The notes below the pieces were generated by a model, which saw nothing but the letters and a program-made list of their open reading frames with translations, was not told where the DNA came from and searched no databases. Made by a program: the position numbers and the translations under genes. Of a stretch of DNA of 64,000 bases, positions 1-10,151 are shown piece by piece. This stretch comes from Haemophilus pittmaniae (GTDB taxonomy: Bacteria; Pseudomonadota; Gammaproteobacteria; Enterobacterales; Pasteurellaceae), in the NCBI RefSeq assembly GCF_900186995.1, contig NZ_LT906463.1:806001-870000 (forward strand), written 5' to 3'. How positions within the stretch are numbered: the first letter of the stretch is position 1; every line of letters begins with the position of its first letter.

Positions 1-1445
1 TATTACAACATTGGTTTACTGCCAAGGATCGCATTGTGCAATATCAATCGCCACGTCAGGCGCAGATAGAACCAATTGATCGAGTTGTGTTTGAGCGTAT
101 ACAAAAACAAGTACAGGCAGAGAAGCTTACCGCACCAATTGAAAAAGCCGTCTTACCGACTATGGAATTGTTACCGCTTGGTGACCAAACTGCCGGAAAA
201 ATTATTCATACCCAGTATTTTGAAAGCGAAAATGTCACGGCATGGACTCTCGAAAACGGTGATAAAGTCATGTGGTTGAAAACCCCTTTGGCCAAGGGGC
301 GTAGTTATTTTAAAGCGATGAATTCCGGTGGCTTTATGGCTCAAGGACTATCACCTTGGCAAAGCCAAATGGCAGTACAAATGATTGGACAGTCGGCACC
401 GGAAAATTGGCAGATTGAGCAATTAACACAGTGGAAAAAAGATCACAAAGTGAATATCAGCCTATCGCAGGATGCGACCAATGTTACTTTTAGCGGTGAA
501 AGTGATGATACCGATTTGGCAGATCTGCTACGTTTATATTATGCACTTGCCCAGCAGATTAATATTTCCGAGGGCGTGGATGAAGTTGTGGAAACGATGC
601 AAAAAGACCTCGCCAAGCGCGCTGAAACACCGCAGGATCGTGAAATTAGCGATGCTTTACAACAACTGCGTTTCGGAAAATTATTAACTGCGACTGAACC
701 AACCATAGAGGAATTGAGTAAAGTTACCGCACAAAGTCTCAATGCTGAATGGGGGAAAATCCGTCGTTTACCAACCACCTACTATGTTATCAATGATTTA
801 TCACTAGAGGCGATGCAAGGCCTGGTGCAACGCTATTTAGCTAAATTCCCGCGCGATAAAGCATTGCCACAGATTGAAGAAAAACCGCTTACCGGCGTGC
901 ATCAAGCGACCATTAAAGCGAATGTAGAACCGCGTACCGATCTGTATCTTGATTTTTATCGTGATCATCCTTGGAAAGGGGAGGATGCGATGTTAGTCGC
1001 CTTAATTCGCCCAATTATGGCCAATAAGCTTAAGGCCGGCTTGCGCGATGAATCCTTGGGGATTTATCGATTACGTTTGGATAGCACATTAAATCCGCAG
1101 ACCAATCGTATTGAAAGCCGTCTGTTCTTTGGCGCTAAACCGGAAAATATGCCACGTTTATTGGCTCAGACGAAACAAATTCTGGCTGCTTTGCCTCATC
1201 AAATTAGCCAAGAAGAGGTTGACCAGGCCAAGGCTGATTTGGCTAAACAGGAACAGGTGCGCCAAGAGGATGTACGAACGCTAATGAATCGTTTGGTGTT
1301 GAGTGAAACCCATTATCACAATCCGAGTTATTTAACAGCCAGTAAAAAATTATTGGATGGTATTAATCTAGAAAGTGTGAAAAAAATGGCTGAAAACGTG
1401 AGCTCGCTCACAAATTCATCGGAATTGCTAGTGGAGCCCAAATAA
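1..1445 (+). CDS. M16 family zinc protease, C-terminal part (PqqL-like), partial
   Basis: Open frame enters from the left edge (first full codon at position 3) and ends in TAA at 1443-1445, so about 480 C-terminal residues are visible. The text resembles the C-terminal half of PqqL/M16B peptidases, periplasmic or membrane-associated zinc proteases of about 930 residues built from four M16 repeats. The catalytic HxxEH motif of this family lies in the N-terminal repeat and is therefore outside the window. Visible features are the inactive M16 repeat with RDHPWKGEDAM and the GLRDESLGIYRLR segment typical of the C-terminal domain, plus a charged helix rich in K and Q near the end. Substrate unknown. 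The next gene (e(P4)) has its own promoter, so no operon is implied. A different M16 paralogue cannot be excluded. Confidence 0.8.
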   Translation, partial: LQHWFTAKDRIVQYQSPRQAQIEPIDRVVFERIQKQVQAEKLTAPIEKAVLPTMELLPLGDQTAGKIIHTQYFESENVTAWTLENGDKVMWLKTPLAKGRSYFKAMNSGGFMAQGLSPWQSQMAVQMIGQSAPENWQIEQLTQWKKDHKVNISLSQDATNVTFSGESDDTDLADLLRLYYALAQQINISEGVDEVVETMQKDLAKRAETPQDREISDALQQLRFGKLLTATEPTIEELSKVTAQSLNAEWGKIRRLPTTYYVINDLSLEAMQGLVQRYLAKFPRDKALPQIEEKPLTGVHQATIKANVEPRTDLYLDFYRDHPWKGEDAMLVALIRPIMANKLKAGLRDESLGIYRLRLDSTLNPQTNRIESRLFFGAKPENMPRLLAQTKQILAALPHQISQEEVDQAKADLAKQEQVRQEDVRTLMNRLVLSETHYHNPSYLTASKKLLDGINLESVKKMAENVSSLTNSSELLVEPK

Positions 1446-1501
1446 AACTGTCACAAGAGGGAATGGGCTTGCTATACTTTCGCCCGTTGTTTTTTAGTTA
1501 A

Positions 1502-2323
<822 letters not shown>

Positions 2324-2352
2324 GCCTTTCTGCTTGTTATTACCATGACAAT

Positions 2353-2390
2353 AAAAAATCCGCTTCGGTTTACCGAATGCGGATTTTTTT
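2353..2390 (+). terminator. Rho-independent terminator after hel
   Basis: Stem ATCCGC/GCGGAT extended by TCGG/CCGA, closed by a short loop and followed by a run of seven T on the + strand. Confidence 0.85.
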
Positions 2391-2407
2391 ATTCGCCAAG
2401 AAATTAG

Positions 2408-2484
2408 AAACGCGGGGGCGATTTTCCAAGTTTTCCTAAAAATCGAATGTAACCCATTGATTTTATTAGCATTGGTTTAAAAAA
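2408..2484 (+). repeat. 77-bp IHF-site repeat, copy 1
   Basis: Core TTGATTTTATTA at 2457-2468 preceded by TAACCCA, and followed by TTGGTTTAAAA. The central block AGTTTTCCTAAAA is intact, but the usual AAACGCCC end reads AAACGCGGGGG here. It lies between the convergent genes hel and pyrH. The reverse complement of the core holds AATCAATGGGTTA, a perfect IHF consensus. Confidence 0.85.
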
Positions 2485-2510
2485 GAAAAACGGCGGGAAG
2501 ACCGCCGTTT
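2481..2510 (-). terminator. Rho-independent terminator of pyrH
   Basis: Stem CGGCGG/CCGCCG at 2491-2496 and 2502-2507 with flanking A/T pairs. On the minus strand it is followed by a T-rich tail. It abuts the repeat at 2408-2484. Confidence 0.8.
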
Positions 2511-2531
2511 ATCGTTATCAGGATTGTGCGA

Positions 2532-3245
2532 TTAGCTGATGGTGGTTCCTTCTTCGGTTCCAAGAACCACTTGGCGAAGAGCACCCGGTTTGCACATATT
2601 GAATACGCGAATTGGCATGCTATGGTCGCGGGCCAAAGTAAATGCGGCCAAGTCCATTACTTTCAATTCTTTATCGATGACTTCTTCATAGGAGAGTGTT
2701 TGGTAGAGTTTGGCATCCGGATTGTGGGCCGGATCGCAATCGTACACGCCATCCACTTTGGTGGCTTTTAAAACCACATCTGCTTCGATTTCAATACCAC
2801 GTAAACAGGCTGCTGAATCAGTGGTAAAGAATGGGCTACCAGTGCCGGCAGAGAAAATCACGACGCGTTTTTCACGTAACATTTTAATTGCTTCCGACCA
2901 GTTGTAAGTGTCGCAAATACCATTTAATTGGAAAGCAGACATTAATTTAGCGTTTACATCAGCGCGGTGTAATGCATCGCGCATTGCCAAGCCGTTCATC
3001 ACTGTGGCCAACATGCCCATGTGGTCACCGACAACGCGGTTCATGCCCGCTTTGGCCAATTTAGCACCGCGGAATAAATTGCCGCCGCCTAAAACCACGC
3101 CAACTTCTACGCCCATGGCGATCAATTCTTTAATTTCTAAGGCCATGCGATCCAGGATGGACGGATCGATACCGAACCCTTCATCGCCTTGCAAGGCTTC
3201 ACCGCTTAATTTCAGTAAAATTCGCTTATAAATTGGTTGGCTCAT
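2532..3245 (-). CDS. pyrH: Uridylate kinase (UMP kinase)
   Basis: Cytoplasmic hexameric kinase converting UMP to UDP with ATP in pyrimidine nucleotide synthesis. The 237 residues match the family length. Amino-acid-kinase fold motifs are visible: [12 protein letters not shown] at the N-terminus (phosphate binding), [13 protein letters not shown] near residue 50, [19 protein letters not shown] around 73-91, and the nucleotide-binding [16 protein letters not shown] near residue 135. The start ATG is preceded by AAGGAAAAT. In many gamma-proteobacteria pyrH follows rpsB-tsf. Here the same three genes are near each other, but a divergently oriented membrane enzyme lies between pyrH and tsf. Confidence 0.97.
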   Translation of the reverse strand: MSQPIYKRILLKLSGEALQGDEGFGIDPSILDRMALEIKELIAMGVEVGVVLGGGNLFRGAKLAKAGMNRVVGDHMGMLATVMNGLAMRDALHRADVNAKLMSAFQLNGICDTYNWSEAIKMLREKRVVIFSAGTGSPFFTTDSAACLRGIEIEADVVLKATKVDGVYDCDPAHNPDAKLYQTLSYEEVIDKELKVMDLAAFTLARDHSMPIRVFNMCKPGALRQVVLGTEEGTTIS

Positions 3246-3367
3246 CGTATTTTCCTTATTGGGGACTTAAAAAATCGGCTCATTTTATAGGATTAGTGCG
3301 CCCGTAACAATGGAAATCGGTAAACAAGTTGCGCTAGAATAGCCGACCTCAAAATGAGGAGAATGTT

Positions 3368-4924
3368 ATGCAAAACGCAAAACGTCCGGTTCTAAGCCTG
3401 ATGTTGATCTTAATCTGTGCACTCGCCGCAGCCTATTTGATGTTGCGTGGTTCGGGAATGTTTGCCGAGCCGACAGCGGGATTAGTAGTGGTGACGGCTC
3501 TGGTGATTATTTTATTGTCATCGGCGAAAAAAGCCTTCTATTTTCTCTTGCTGCCCTTAGGCTGCATTTATGCTTTTTATACTCCGACCGGGCTGAATTT
3601 TGGTGCGCCAAGCTATCAATATATCGCCTCGGTATTTTCCACCGATATGTTGGAGACTAAAGAATTTTTATTGCAGATTCCTATTTCCAGCTATTTAGCC
3701 GCGATTGCAATTCCGTTGCTGTTGTGGATGCAATACCGGTTGGCGCGTCGGGCTAATCTGGCATTTTATCGTAATAAAACCTTCTTAGCCCTGAGTGGGC
3801 TTTGTGTAGCCTTTTATTTGCCGGTGGCGGAGCCTTTGAAAGAGGCAGTTTCTTCCACTGTAAAAATTATTGATGAAGTGCAGAAGTTGAAAGCGATGGC
3901 GAAAAGTAGCCAATGGGGTACCTCCACTTTGGAAGATTCCCGTTATCAGGATTATGTGATTATTTTAGGTGAAAGTGCCCGTAAGGATTATTTACATGCG
4001 TACGGCTATCCGGTGGGGGATACACCTTTTATGTCTTCGGCTAAGGGAACATTGATTGATGGAATGACATCGGCCGGCTCCAACACGGTCGCTTCGCTAC
4101 GTTTGATGCTCACTTTACCCGATAAGCAAAACTGGGAACCTAACTATGATTTGAGTTTGGTTGATTTAGTGAAATCGGCAGGCATTAAAACCTATTGGTT
4201 ATCCAATCAAGGCTTTTTAGGTGAATTTGATACACCGGTGGCGGCGTTAGCGGCTAAATCCGATGAGACGATTTTCTTAAAAAAAGGCGGGAGCTTTAAT
4301 TCCACTAACTACAGTGATTTTGATTTATTACCCAAATTTACCCAGGTATTAGAAGATCCTGTACAGGGTAAACGTTTTATCGTATTACATATTTATGGCT
4401 CGCATCCATTGGCCTGTGACCGTTTGGATGACTATCCGAAAATCTTTAATGAGCAGGCTATTGAGCAAAAATACGATTATTTGAATTGTTATGTTTCATC
4501 CATCAAGAAAACCGATGATTTTATTAAAAGGGTATATGATACGTTGAAACAAAATGAACAAAGAACCCATCGTAGTTTCTCACTGATTTATTTTTCCGAT
4601 CATGGCTTATGCCATCAGGAAGATGATAAACATGGTGTGATATTGTTTAATCAAAACTGCCATAGTCGTTTGCATCACAATATCCCACTATTTAAGATTT
4701 CCTCCGATGATCAGGAACGTAAGGAATATAAAACCTTTAAATCAGGTTTGAATTTCTTGGAGGGAATTGCTCATTGGATTGGTATAAAGAATCCGAAACT
4801 TACTTTAGATGAAGATTTATTCTCGGGACAGGCGGATAAAGAAGATTACGGTTTGCAGAAATTGATCGAGGAAAAATATCGCAAGGATGTGGATCCGGCA
4901 ATTGATATTCGTCCTAAAAAATAA
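3368..4924 (+). CDS. Inner-membrane phosphoethanolamine-transferase-like sulfatase-fold protein
   Basis: A 518-residue protein of the EptA/EptC/YijP (alkaline-phosphatase superfamily) type. Four or five hydrophobic helices occupy residues about 5-140, followed by a periplasmic catalytic domain from about 190. Metal and catalytic positions are suggested by [20 protein letters not shown] (about 198-217), GSNTVASLR (likely Thr nucleophile), [13 protein letters not shown] and YFSDHGLC (His/Asp metal ligands near 405). Related enzymes transfer phosphoethanolamine from phosphatidylethanolamine to lipid A or LPS core sugars. The acceptor cannot be told from sequence. An H. influenzae homologue lies next to pyrH (HI1064/HI1065, from memory), the same neighbourhood as here. 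RBS AGGAG precedes the ATG. Confidence 0.85.
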   Translation: MQNAKRPVLSLMLILICALAAAYLMLRGSGMFAEPTAGLVVVTALVIILLSSAKKAFYFLLLPLGCIYAFYTPTGLNFGAPSYQYIASVFSTDMLETKEFLLQIPISSYLAAIAIPLLLWMQYRLARRANLAFYRNKTFLALSGLCVAFYLPVAEPLKEAVSSTVKIIDEVQKLKAMAKSSQWGTSTLEDSRYQDYVIILGESARKDYLHAYGYPVGDTPFMSSAKGTLIDGMTSAGSNTVASLRLMLTLPDKQNWEPNYDLSLVDLVKSAGIKTYWLSNQGFLGEFDTPVAALAAKSDETIFLKKGGSFNSTNYSDFDLLPKFTQVLEDPVQGKRFIVLHIYGSHPLACDRLDDYPKIFNEQAIEQKYDYLNCYVSSIKKTDDFIKRVYDTLKQNEQRTHRSFSLIYFSDHGLCHQEDDKHGVILFNQNCHSRLHHNIPLFKISSDDQERKEYKTFKSGLNFLEGIAHWIGIKNPKLTLDEDLFSGQADKEDYGLQKLIEEKYRKDVDPAIDIRPKK

Positions 4925-4932
4925 AGATAACA

Positions 4933-4964
4933 AAAAAGCCGATAATCAAAATTATCGGCTTTTT
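4933..4964. terminator. Bidirectional terminator between the EptA-like gene and tsf
   Basis: Perfect stem AAAAAGCCGATAAT / ATTATCGGCTTTTT with a four-base loop. The U-tract works on either strand and serves both convergent genes. Confidence 0.9.
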
Positions 4965-4985
4965 GATATCTCAAATCAGAGAAAA

Positions 4986-5837
4986 TTAAGCGTTACCGCC
5001 AGTGATTTTTGCTACTTCAGCAGCAAAGTCTTCTTCTTTTTTCTCGATACCTTCACCCACTTCTAAACGGATGAAGTTAGACACTGAAGTGTTTACTGAT
5101 TTTAAGAAGTCGCCAACAGATACAGAAGGATCCATTACGAATGGTTGACCTGTTAATGAAACTTCACCGGTGAATTTCTTCATACGGCCTTCAACCATTT
5201 TCTCTGCGATTTCTTTTGGTTTACCAGAGTTAACCGCGATATCAATTTGGATTTGACGTTCGTGTTCAACTACTTCTGCAGGTACATCTTCTGGGTTCAC
5301 GAATTCTGGTTTAGATGCAGCTACGTGCATTGCCACTTTTTTAAGTTCGTCTGCAGAACCTTCACCGGCAACCAATACACCGATTTTCGCACCGTGTAAG
5401 TATTGAGCGATTACTTTACCATCTAAGTAAGCAACACGACGGATATTCATGTTCTCACCAATTTTAGCAACTAATGCAGCACGTTTTTCTTCGAATTGTG
5501 CTTGTAATGCTTCGATAGTAGTGCCTTTGTGAGCTGCTGCGAAATCGGCAACTTCGTTAGCTAAGCCTAAGAAGCCTGCATCTTTTGCTACGAAGTCGGT
5601 TTCACAGTTCATTTCAACTAATACGCCGAAACCGTCTTCAATACGGGCAAGGATAACACCTTCAGCGGCAACACGGCCTGCTTTTTTAGCGGCTTTAGCT
5701 TGACCGGATTTACGCATGTTGTCGATAGCTAATTCGATATCGCCGTTTGCTTCAACTAATGCTTTTTTACATTCCATCATACCGGCACCGGTACGTTCAC
5801 GAAGTTCTTTTACTAATGATGCTGTGATTTCAGCCAT
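4986..5837 (-). CDS. tsf: Translation elongation factor Ts
   Basis: Guanine-nucleotide exchange factor that recycles EF-Tu-GDP to EF-Tu-GTP. The 283 residues match the usual 283. The N-terminal UBA-like domain carries [16 protein letters not shown] (residues 11-26), and the conserved TDFVAKD motif (about 80-86) contacts EF-Tu. It is the second gene after rpsB, about 130 bp downstream, in the conserved rpsB-tsf operon. A hairpin in the spacer may reduce read-through. RBS AGAGGA precedes the ATG. Confidence 0.98.
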   Translation of the reverse strand: MAEITASLVKELRERTGAGMMECKKALVEANGDIELAIDNMRKSGQAKAAKKAGRVAAEGVILARIEDGFGVLVEMNCETDFVAKDAGFLGLANEVADFAAAHKGTTIEALQAQFEEKRAALVAKIGENMNIRRVAYLDGKVIAQYLHGAKIGVLVAGEGSADELKKVAMHVAASKPEFVNPEDVPAEVVEHERQIQIDIAVNSGKPKEIAEKMVEGRMKKFTGEVSLTGQPFVMDPSVSVGDFLKSVNTSVSNFIRLEVGEGIEKKEEDFAAEVAKITGGNA

Positions 5838-5888
5838 TTTGAAAATCCTCTATTAAAGTGCGGACAAACCGGACTTTGATATAAAAAT

Positions 5889-5913
5889 ACAGGGGCTAAA
5901 GATTAGCCCCTGT
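5889..5913 (-). terminator. Intercistronic hairpin between rpsB and tsf
   Basis: Nine-pair stem ACAGGGGCT/AGCCCCTGT with a seven-base loop, followed on the minus strand by ATTTTTAT. It is probably a partial terminator setting the rpsB:tsf ratio. Confidence 0.6.
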
Positions 5914-5966
5914 GCCAATTAATCGTTTGATTAATAAGGGCTTAAAGCCTTATTGCAAAACTTAAA

Positions 5967-6695
5967 TTATTCAGCTTCTACAACAACTTCTTCTTCGATA
6001 ACGACTTCAACGTTGTTACCGCGACCTTCTTTCACTGCAGCTGCAGCAGAAGTAAGGTAAAGTTGGATAGCGCGGGTTGCGTCATCGTTACCTGGGATAA
6101 CGAAATCAACACCAGCCGGAGTAGAGTTGGTATCTACAATAGCAAATACTGGAATGCCGAGGTTGTTGGCTTCTTTAACTGCGATATGTTCGTGGTCTGC
6201 GCCGATAACAAATAATGCATCTGGTAAACCGCCCATATCTTTGATACCGCCAAGGCTTAATTCAAGTTTTTCCATCTCACGGGTACGCATTAACGCTTCT
6301 TTTTTGGTTAATTTGTCAAAAGTACCGTCTTGAGCTTGGGTTTCTAAATCTTTTAAACGTTTAATTGATTGACGAACTGTTTTCCAGTTAGTCAACATAC
6401 CACCTAACCAACGGTGGTTTACGTAATATTGTTGACAGTCTAATGCTGCAGCTTGTACTGCTTCTTGAGCCGCGCGTTTAGTACCAACGAATAATACTTT
6501 ACCGTTGTTGCTAGCAATACGGGTTAATTCCGCTAAAGCTTCGTTGAATAAAGGTAAAGTTTTTTCTAAGTTGATGATATGAACACCGTTACGAGCACCA
6601 AAAATGAAAGGTTTCATTTGTGGGTTCCAGTAACGAGTTTGGTGTCCGAAGTGTACGCCCGCGTTGATCATGTCGCGCATTGAAACTTGTGCCAT
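5967..6695 (-). CDS. rpsB: 30S ribosomal protein S2
   Basis: Component of the small ribosomal subunit, 242 residues from the start chosen. The frame is open 11 codons further upstream from a GTG, but those codons lie inside the S2 leader hairpin. The ATG at 6695 has AAGGAAAA at good spacing and yields the canonical [19 protein letters not shown]. Typical S2 blocks [18 protein letters not shown] and [14 protein letters not shown] are present. The C-terminus is acidic and Val/Glu-rich ([14 protein letters not shown]). It is the first gene of rpsB-tsf, and its leader carries the S2 autoregulatory structure. Confidence 0.98.
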   Translation of the reverse strand: MAQVSMRDMINAGVHFGHQTRYWNPQMKPFIFGARNGVHIINLEKTLPLFNEALAELTRIASNNGKVLFVGTKRAAQEAVQAAALDCQQYYVNHRWLGGMLTNWKTVRQSIKRLKDLETQAQDGTFDKLTKKEALMRTREMEKLELSLGGIKDMGGLPDALFVIGADHEHIAVKEANNLGIPVFAIVDTNSTPAGVDFVIPGNDDATRAIQLYLTSAAAAVKEGRGNNVEVVIEEEVVVEAE

Positions 6696-6704
6696 AATAT
6701 TTTC

Positions 6705-6779
6705 CTTTTGTTGGGGTTGAGCCTCCACATATCAGCCAATCGACCGTTTGGCACCCCGATTGAGCCTTGTTGATATGTG
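6705..6779 (-). promoter_or_regulatory. rpsB 5' leader, S2 autoregulatory structure
   Basis: On the minus strand a nine-base arm CACATATCA (6771-6779) pairs perfectly with TGATATGTG (6726-6734), enclosing an irregular region with GGGGTGCC. It lies just upstream of the RBS. A conserved rpsB leader that binds S2 to repress the rpsB-tsf operon is known in gamma-proteobacteria. Position and architecture agree. The binding itself is inferred. Confidence 0.7.
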
Positions 6780-6874
6780 TGTGTTGTTAATAAAAAATAA
6801 AAATGCCTTTTAGTACTTTTTCAAGGCCCAAAAGGCGGTGCGTTTTATATCATAAAGTATCGTGAAAAACCAGC

Positions 6875-7651
6875 TTATTTTGTCACTATCTCGGCTTTTC
6901 TTGCTTTTATAAATAACAAGGGCGGTCGATGTCGTAAATCTTTAAATTCTTCATGCCATTGTGGTTGTTCCGCCAGCATGGGTTCGGCCATTTGAAGAAT
7001 TTGAAAACCGGCGGCAATTAAATTATTGATAATGGTTGCGGTGGTACGATGGTAGGTTTTAAAGGGTTGTTTAAACCAATTGCGCTCGCGTTCTCCCTCA
7101 TCTCGATAGTGATTTAAGCGATAGGCTAACTGTTGTTTATGTTGATCCTTTTGCCAGCGCTCGCCCTCTTTATGGCAAGTGGTAATTGGATGCTCCTGGG
7201 AAAATACCAAGATGCCGTTAGGTGCGAGTTTATCGGAAATCATCGTTAATAGAGCGGGAAAATTCTCAATGTAATGCACAGCAAAGGAGCTGGTAATGAC
7301 ATCAAAGTTTCCCTCCGGTAATTCGGCTAAAGATTCCATCGGAAGTTGATATAACGAAAAACGCCCTGCAAATTCAGCGCGTTTCTGTAGCTCTTGTGTC
7401 GCTTGTTGGAGCATTTTTGCCGAAAGATCCGTTCCCACTACTTTTTTTGTCGCCCCCCGTTCTAGATACAGTTGTAAATGCCCGCCGGTCCCACAACCTA
7501 AATCCAGTAATGTTTTGCCGAGTAAATCTGGTAACAATGAAAGCATCGTGGGTTTTTCCACAATTTCATTGAGGCTGATGGGATTGGCACGGAGTTTTTG
7601 GTACAGTTCGAAAAAGTTTGAGGTGTCGTAAACGCTGGTTTTGTTATGCAT
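6875..7651 (-). CDS. SAM-dependent methyltransferase, class I
   Basis: A 258-residue Rossmann-fold methyltransferase of the Methyltransf_11/25 type. Motif I LLDLGCGTGGHLQLYLERGA spans about residues 53-72, the acidic motif VVGTDLSAKML about 77-87, and the post-motif FDVITSSFAVHYIENF around 123-138. No substrate-specific domain is recognisable, so the substrate (metabolite, quinone-like or macromolecule) is unknown. It is transcribed in the same direction as the permease upstream (7712-8965) but separated from it by a hairpin. RBS AAGGAACT precedes the ATG. Confidence 0.8.
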   Translation of the reverse strand: MHNKTSVYDTSNFFELYQKLRANPISLNEIVEKPTMLSLLPDLLGKTLLDLGCGTGGHLQLYLERGATKKVVGTDLSAKMLQQATQELQKRAEFAGRFSLYQLPMESLAELPEGNFDVITSSFAVHYIENFPALLTMISDKLAPNGILVFSQEHPITTCHKEGERWQKDQHKQQLAYRLNHYRDEGERERNWFKQPFKTYHRTTATIINNLIAAGFQILQMAEPMLAEQPQWHEEFKDLRHRPPLLFIKARKAEIVTK

Positions 7652-7669
7652 TGCAGTTCCTTGGGTAGA

Positions 7670-7697
7670 TTCCCCCTCTAATTGTTAAGAGGGGGAA
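7670..7697 (-). terminator. Hairpin between the tyrP-like permease and the methyltransferase
   Basis: Ten-pair stem TTCCCCCTCT/AGAGGGGGAA with an eight-base loop. No clear U-tract follows on the minus strand, so it may be an mRNA-stabilising stem or a weak terminator. Confidence 0.5.
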
Positions 7698-7711
7698 CAT
7701 GAGAGCTTGAG

Positions 7712-8965
7712 TTATCCGGCAAAACTTGCAAACCATCCTAAGTTTGCACCTACTTGTGCCACAATATTTAATACGCCGAATAAGATTACAAAACCAATCA
7801 TAAAATTACCACCATACACTTTATAAGTCGCATTTGGGAATTTTTGGCGACTTGCTTTAGCAAGCAGTGCCGGCACGATTGCTGCCCAAATGGCTGCAGC
7901 TAATCCCGCATAACCAATGGCAATCACGAAGCCATAAGGGAATTGTAAACTTAACAATAGTGGAGGTAAGAACGTCACCAATGTGGTTTTTGTTCTGCCT
8001 AATAAGCTGTCATCAAATTTAAATAAATCAGCAATATAATCAAATAAACCTAACGTTACCCCTAAGAATGAAGTTGCAATAGCCATATAAGCAAAGAAAT
8101 TCAATACAACCGCAATGTATTCCACTTCAATATATTTGTGTAATGCTTCTAATAATGCCGATACATCACCGCCTTTTTCAATTACGGGTACAAATTCTGT
8201 ACGTGGTAAATTACCTTGCACCGCAAGCTGCCATAAGATGTAAATCACTAATGCTAAGCTCGTACCGATAAAGATCGATTTCATTACACGACTACCATCG
8301 CGATCGTAATATTTGACGAGACTCGGTACATTTCCATGGAAACCAAAAGACACTAAGCAAACAGGAAGTGCGGTCAATAAATAAGGTAAATAAGTTTGAT
8401 CACCTTCTGCAATAGTATTGAATAACACTTCTGTTTTTACAGAGCTCAATAAACCTGCGGTAGAAAGGAAGAAAGCAACTACCATCCCAACAATCAATAC
8501 CGTCGTGAAACGGTCCACAGCTTTAGTGGAAAGCCACACGAAAGCCGCAAGAATAAAACAGAAAATTAAGGAGCCAGAAGTACGTCCAATATCGACCGCA
8601 CTTTCAGCAGAACCAAAAGCCTGGTTGAGCAAGTTTTGTGTAATACCGCCACCAGAAGTGATATAAGCATAAGTTAAAATATACAAGACGAAAGCAACAG
8701 AAAGACCATTGATAATATTCCAACCTTTACCTAACAAATCTTTTACGATGGTGTCAAAGCTTGAACCGGTAGGATAATGTAAGTTGGCCTCTAAGATCAT
8801 CAAACCTGATGTGGTCATACAAAACCAAGTGTAAACAAAGACCAGAATAGAGCCGATAAACCATACACCAGCCGTTGAGGTCGGGTTGGCGAGCATGCCG
8901 GCACCGATTTCGGTACCGGCAATAATCATGGCACCGCCGAGTAATGAAGGGGAAGTTCGTTGCAT
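7712..8965 (-). CDS. tyrP: Aromatic amino acid (tyrosine-type) permease
   Basis: Inner-membrane proton symporter of the HAAAP/ArAAP family, 417 residues with about 11 hydrophobic helices. The N-terminal LGGAMIIAGTEIGAGMLANP is the family signature, and FGFHGNVPSLVKYY (about 205-218) is typical of TyrP/Mtr. Specificity for tyrosine rather than tryptophan is inferred from overall likeness to Haemophilus TyrP. It carries two exact Haemophilus uptake signals, AAGTGCGGT at 8366-8374 and its reverse complement at 8595-8603. These are rare in this window, and the gene looks somewhat more A+T-rich than its neighbours. RBS AAGGATC precedes the ATG. Confidence 0.9.
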   Translation of the reverse strand: MQRTSPSLLGGAMIIAGTEIGAGMLANPTSTAGVWFIGSILVFVYTWFCMTTSGLMILEANLHYPTGSSFDTIVKDLLGKGWNIINGLSVAFVLYILTYAYITSGGGITQNLLNQAFGSAESAVDIGRTSGSLIFCFILAAFVWLSTKAVDRFTTVLIVGMVVAFFLSTAGLLSSVKTEVLFNTIAEGDQTYLPYLLTALPVCLVSFGFHGNVPSLVKYYDRDGSRVMKSIFIGTSLALVIYILWQLAVQGNLPRTEFVPVIEKGGDVSALLEALHKYIEVEYIAVVLNFFAYMAIATSFLGVTLGLFDYIADLFKFDDSLLGRTKTTLVTFLPPLLLSLQFPYGFVIAIGYAGLAAAIWAAIVPALLAKASRQKFPNATYKVYGGNFMIGFVILFGVLNIVAQVGANLGWFASFAG

Positions 8966-9090
8966 TGGGGATCCTTAGATATAAAAAGTTGCACTACTAT
9001 AATAGTACAGGGTGGAAAAGGCAATCTTTTTGTCATTTGCCATCGCTAGACAATCGAAAAGTGATAAAACTATAATGCGGCGGCGTGACA

Positions 9091-9165
9091 GACGCCCCTA
9101 TGAAAAATAAAGTTTTTCCAAAAATAACATCTAAGTTATTGATTTTATTATGGTTGATTTTAAAA
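9091..9165 (+). repeat. 77-bp IHF-site repeat, copy 2
   Basis: GACGCCCC end, AGTTTTTCCAAAAA block, core at 9139-9150 preceded by TAAGTTA, TTTTAAAA end. It lies in the divergent promoter region of tyrP and the LoiP-like gene, with the IHF consensus about 75 bp upstream of the latter's start codon. Confidence 0.85.
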
Positions 9166-9213
9166 GCCATTTTTATTCATGTATTTTTTGTAACGAATAG
9201 ACAAGGGATTTTT

Positions 9214-9993
9214 ATGAAAAAACGTATTTTAACCGGTTGGTTGGCGCTGGGATTGGCTTCCGGCGTGTTGGTGGCCTGTGCCGATTCCGCCAGTATCAAC
9301 CAGCAGGCAGCCAGCAGTTACCGTCAGGAAATGGGGCGTATTCAATCGCAGGGCGGGGTTGATACCTCATCACCAACAGCGATTCGCATAAATAAGGTAT
9401 TTAAGCGCATGGTGCCCTATGCCAACAAAATGAACCACACGGGACAGGCATTTAGCTGGCAAATGACCGTTATTAAATCAAAGGAATTGAATGCTTGGGC
9501 AATGCCGGGCGGTAAAATGGCGTTTTATACCGGCTTGGTTGAGCGCTTGAATTTAAATGATGATGAAATCGCCACCGTTATGGGGCACGAAATGGCCCAT
9601 GCATTAAAGGAACATGGTAAGGCTAAAGCCAACTTTAGTACCTTTAGCAGCATTGCTTCAGGATTGGGCGGCGCTGCCTTGTCTGTGGTTGTGGGCGCGG
9701 ATGTCACCAGTTTGGTAAACCTCACCGCGGATTTTGCGTTGGATAAACCCTATTCCCGCAGTGCCGAAACCGAAGCCGACGAAGAGGGTTTAATGTTAAT
9801 GGCGGCAGCCGGTTACAACCCACAAGCCGCACCGGGTTTATGGGATAAAATGCAACAAGCCGGTGGCGGGCAGGGGGCATTAAGTGCCTTATTGTCCACA
9901 CATCCAAGTGATGCGGCGCGGCGTGAAAACCTACAGCGACTATTGCCGCAAGCTATGAATATTTATCAGTCAGCGCCCAAGGCGGACTTGTAG
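9214..9993 (+). CDS. loiP: M48 family metalloprotease lipoprotein (LoiP/YggG-like)
   Basis: Predicted outer-membrane lipoprotein zinc protease of 259 residues. The start at 9214 gives a signal peptide MKKRILTGWLALGLASG with lipobox LVAC. The frame is open 43 codons further upstream, but that segment is repeat copy 2 translated and has no good RBS. The zinc motif HEMAH lies at about residues 124-128 (GHEMAHALKEHGKAK), the third ligand Glu in SAETEADEEG near 185, and the conserved STHPSDAARRENL at the C-terminus. E. coli LoiP is an osmotic- and heat-induced quality-control protease working with BepA-type enzymes. A hairpin terminator follows. Confidence 0.9.
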   Translation: MKKRILTGWLALGLASGVLVACADSASINQQAASSYRQEMGRIQSQGGVDTSSPTAIRINKVFKRMVPYANKMNHTGQAFSWQMTVIKSKELNAWAMPGGKMAFYTGLVERLNLNDDEIATVMGHEMAHALKEHGKAKANFSTFSSIASGLGGAALSVVVGADVTSLVNLTADFALDKPYSRSAETEADEEGLMLMAAAGYNPQAAPGLWDKMQQAGGGQGALSALLSTHPSDAARRENLQRLLPQAMNIYQSAPKADL

Positions 9994-9999
9994 TATTAT

Positions 10000-10030
10000 G
10001 TAGCTAACTCATTGATTTTATTCATTTCAA
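10000..10030 (+). repeat. Partial copy of the 77-bp IHF-site repeat (copy 3)
   Basis: Only the core part is recognisable: TAACTCATTGATTTTATTC, with TTGATTTTATTC at 10012-10023. The AAACGCCC half is missing or overlaps the end of the loiP coding region beyond recognition. The IHF consensus is still perfect on the opposite strand. Confidence 0.6.
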
Positions 10031-10031
10031 C

Positions 10032-10067
10032 ATCATGCGACTAAGTTCTTTGGACGGTCGCATGATT
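10032..10067 (+). terminator. Probable terminator after loiP
   Basis: Ten-pair stem ATCATGCGAC/GTCGCATGAT with a 16-base loop, followed by TTATTTCC. Confidence 0.55.
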
Positions 10068-10151
10068 TATTTCCTGCAATTCCCGCCCTTTGCTTGCATT
10101 CCCTTGGTCAGCCTGTAAACTAGCGCGAATCTGAACAAAATACGTAATTTT

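Noticed and set aside
2408..2484. The 77-bp repeats as MITEs or insertion-sequence remnants
   Set aside because: No terminal inverted repeats or flanking target duplications were seen, and the copies are diverged yet of constant length.
9085..9213. N-terminal extension of the LoiP-like protein
   Set aside because: It translates the dispersed repeat and would place the lipoprotein signal peptide internally. The ATG at 9214 starts a proper signal peptide.
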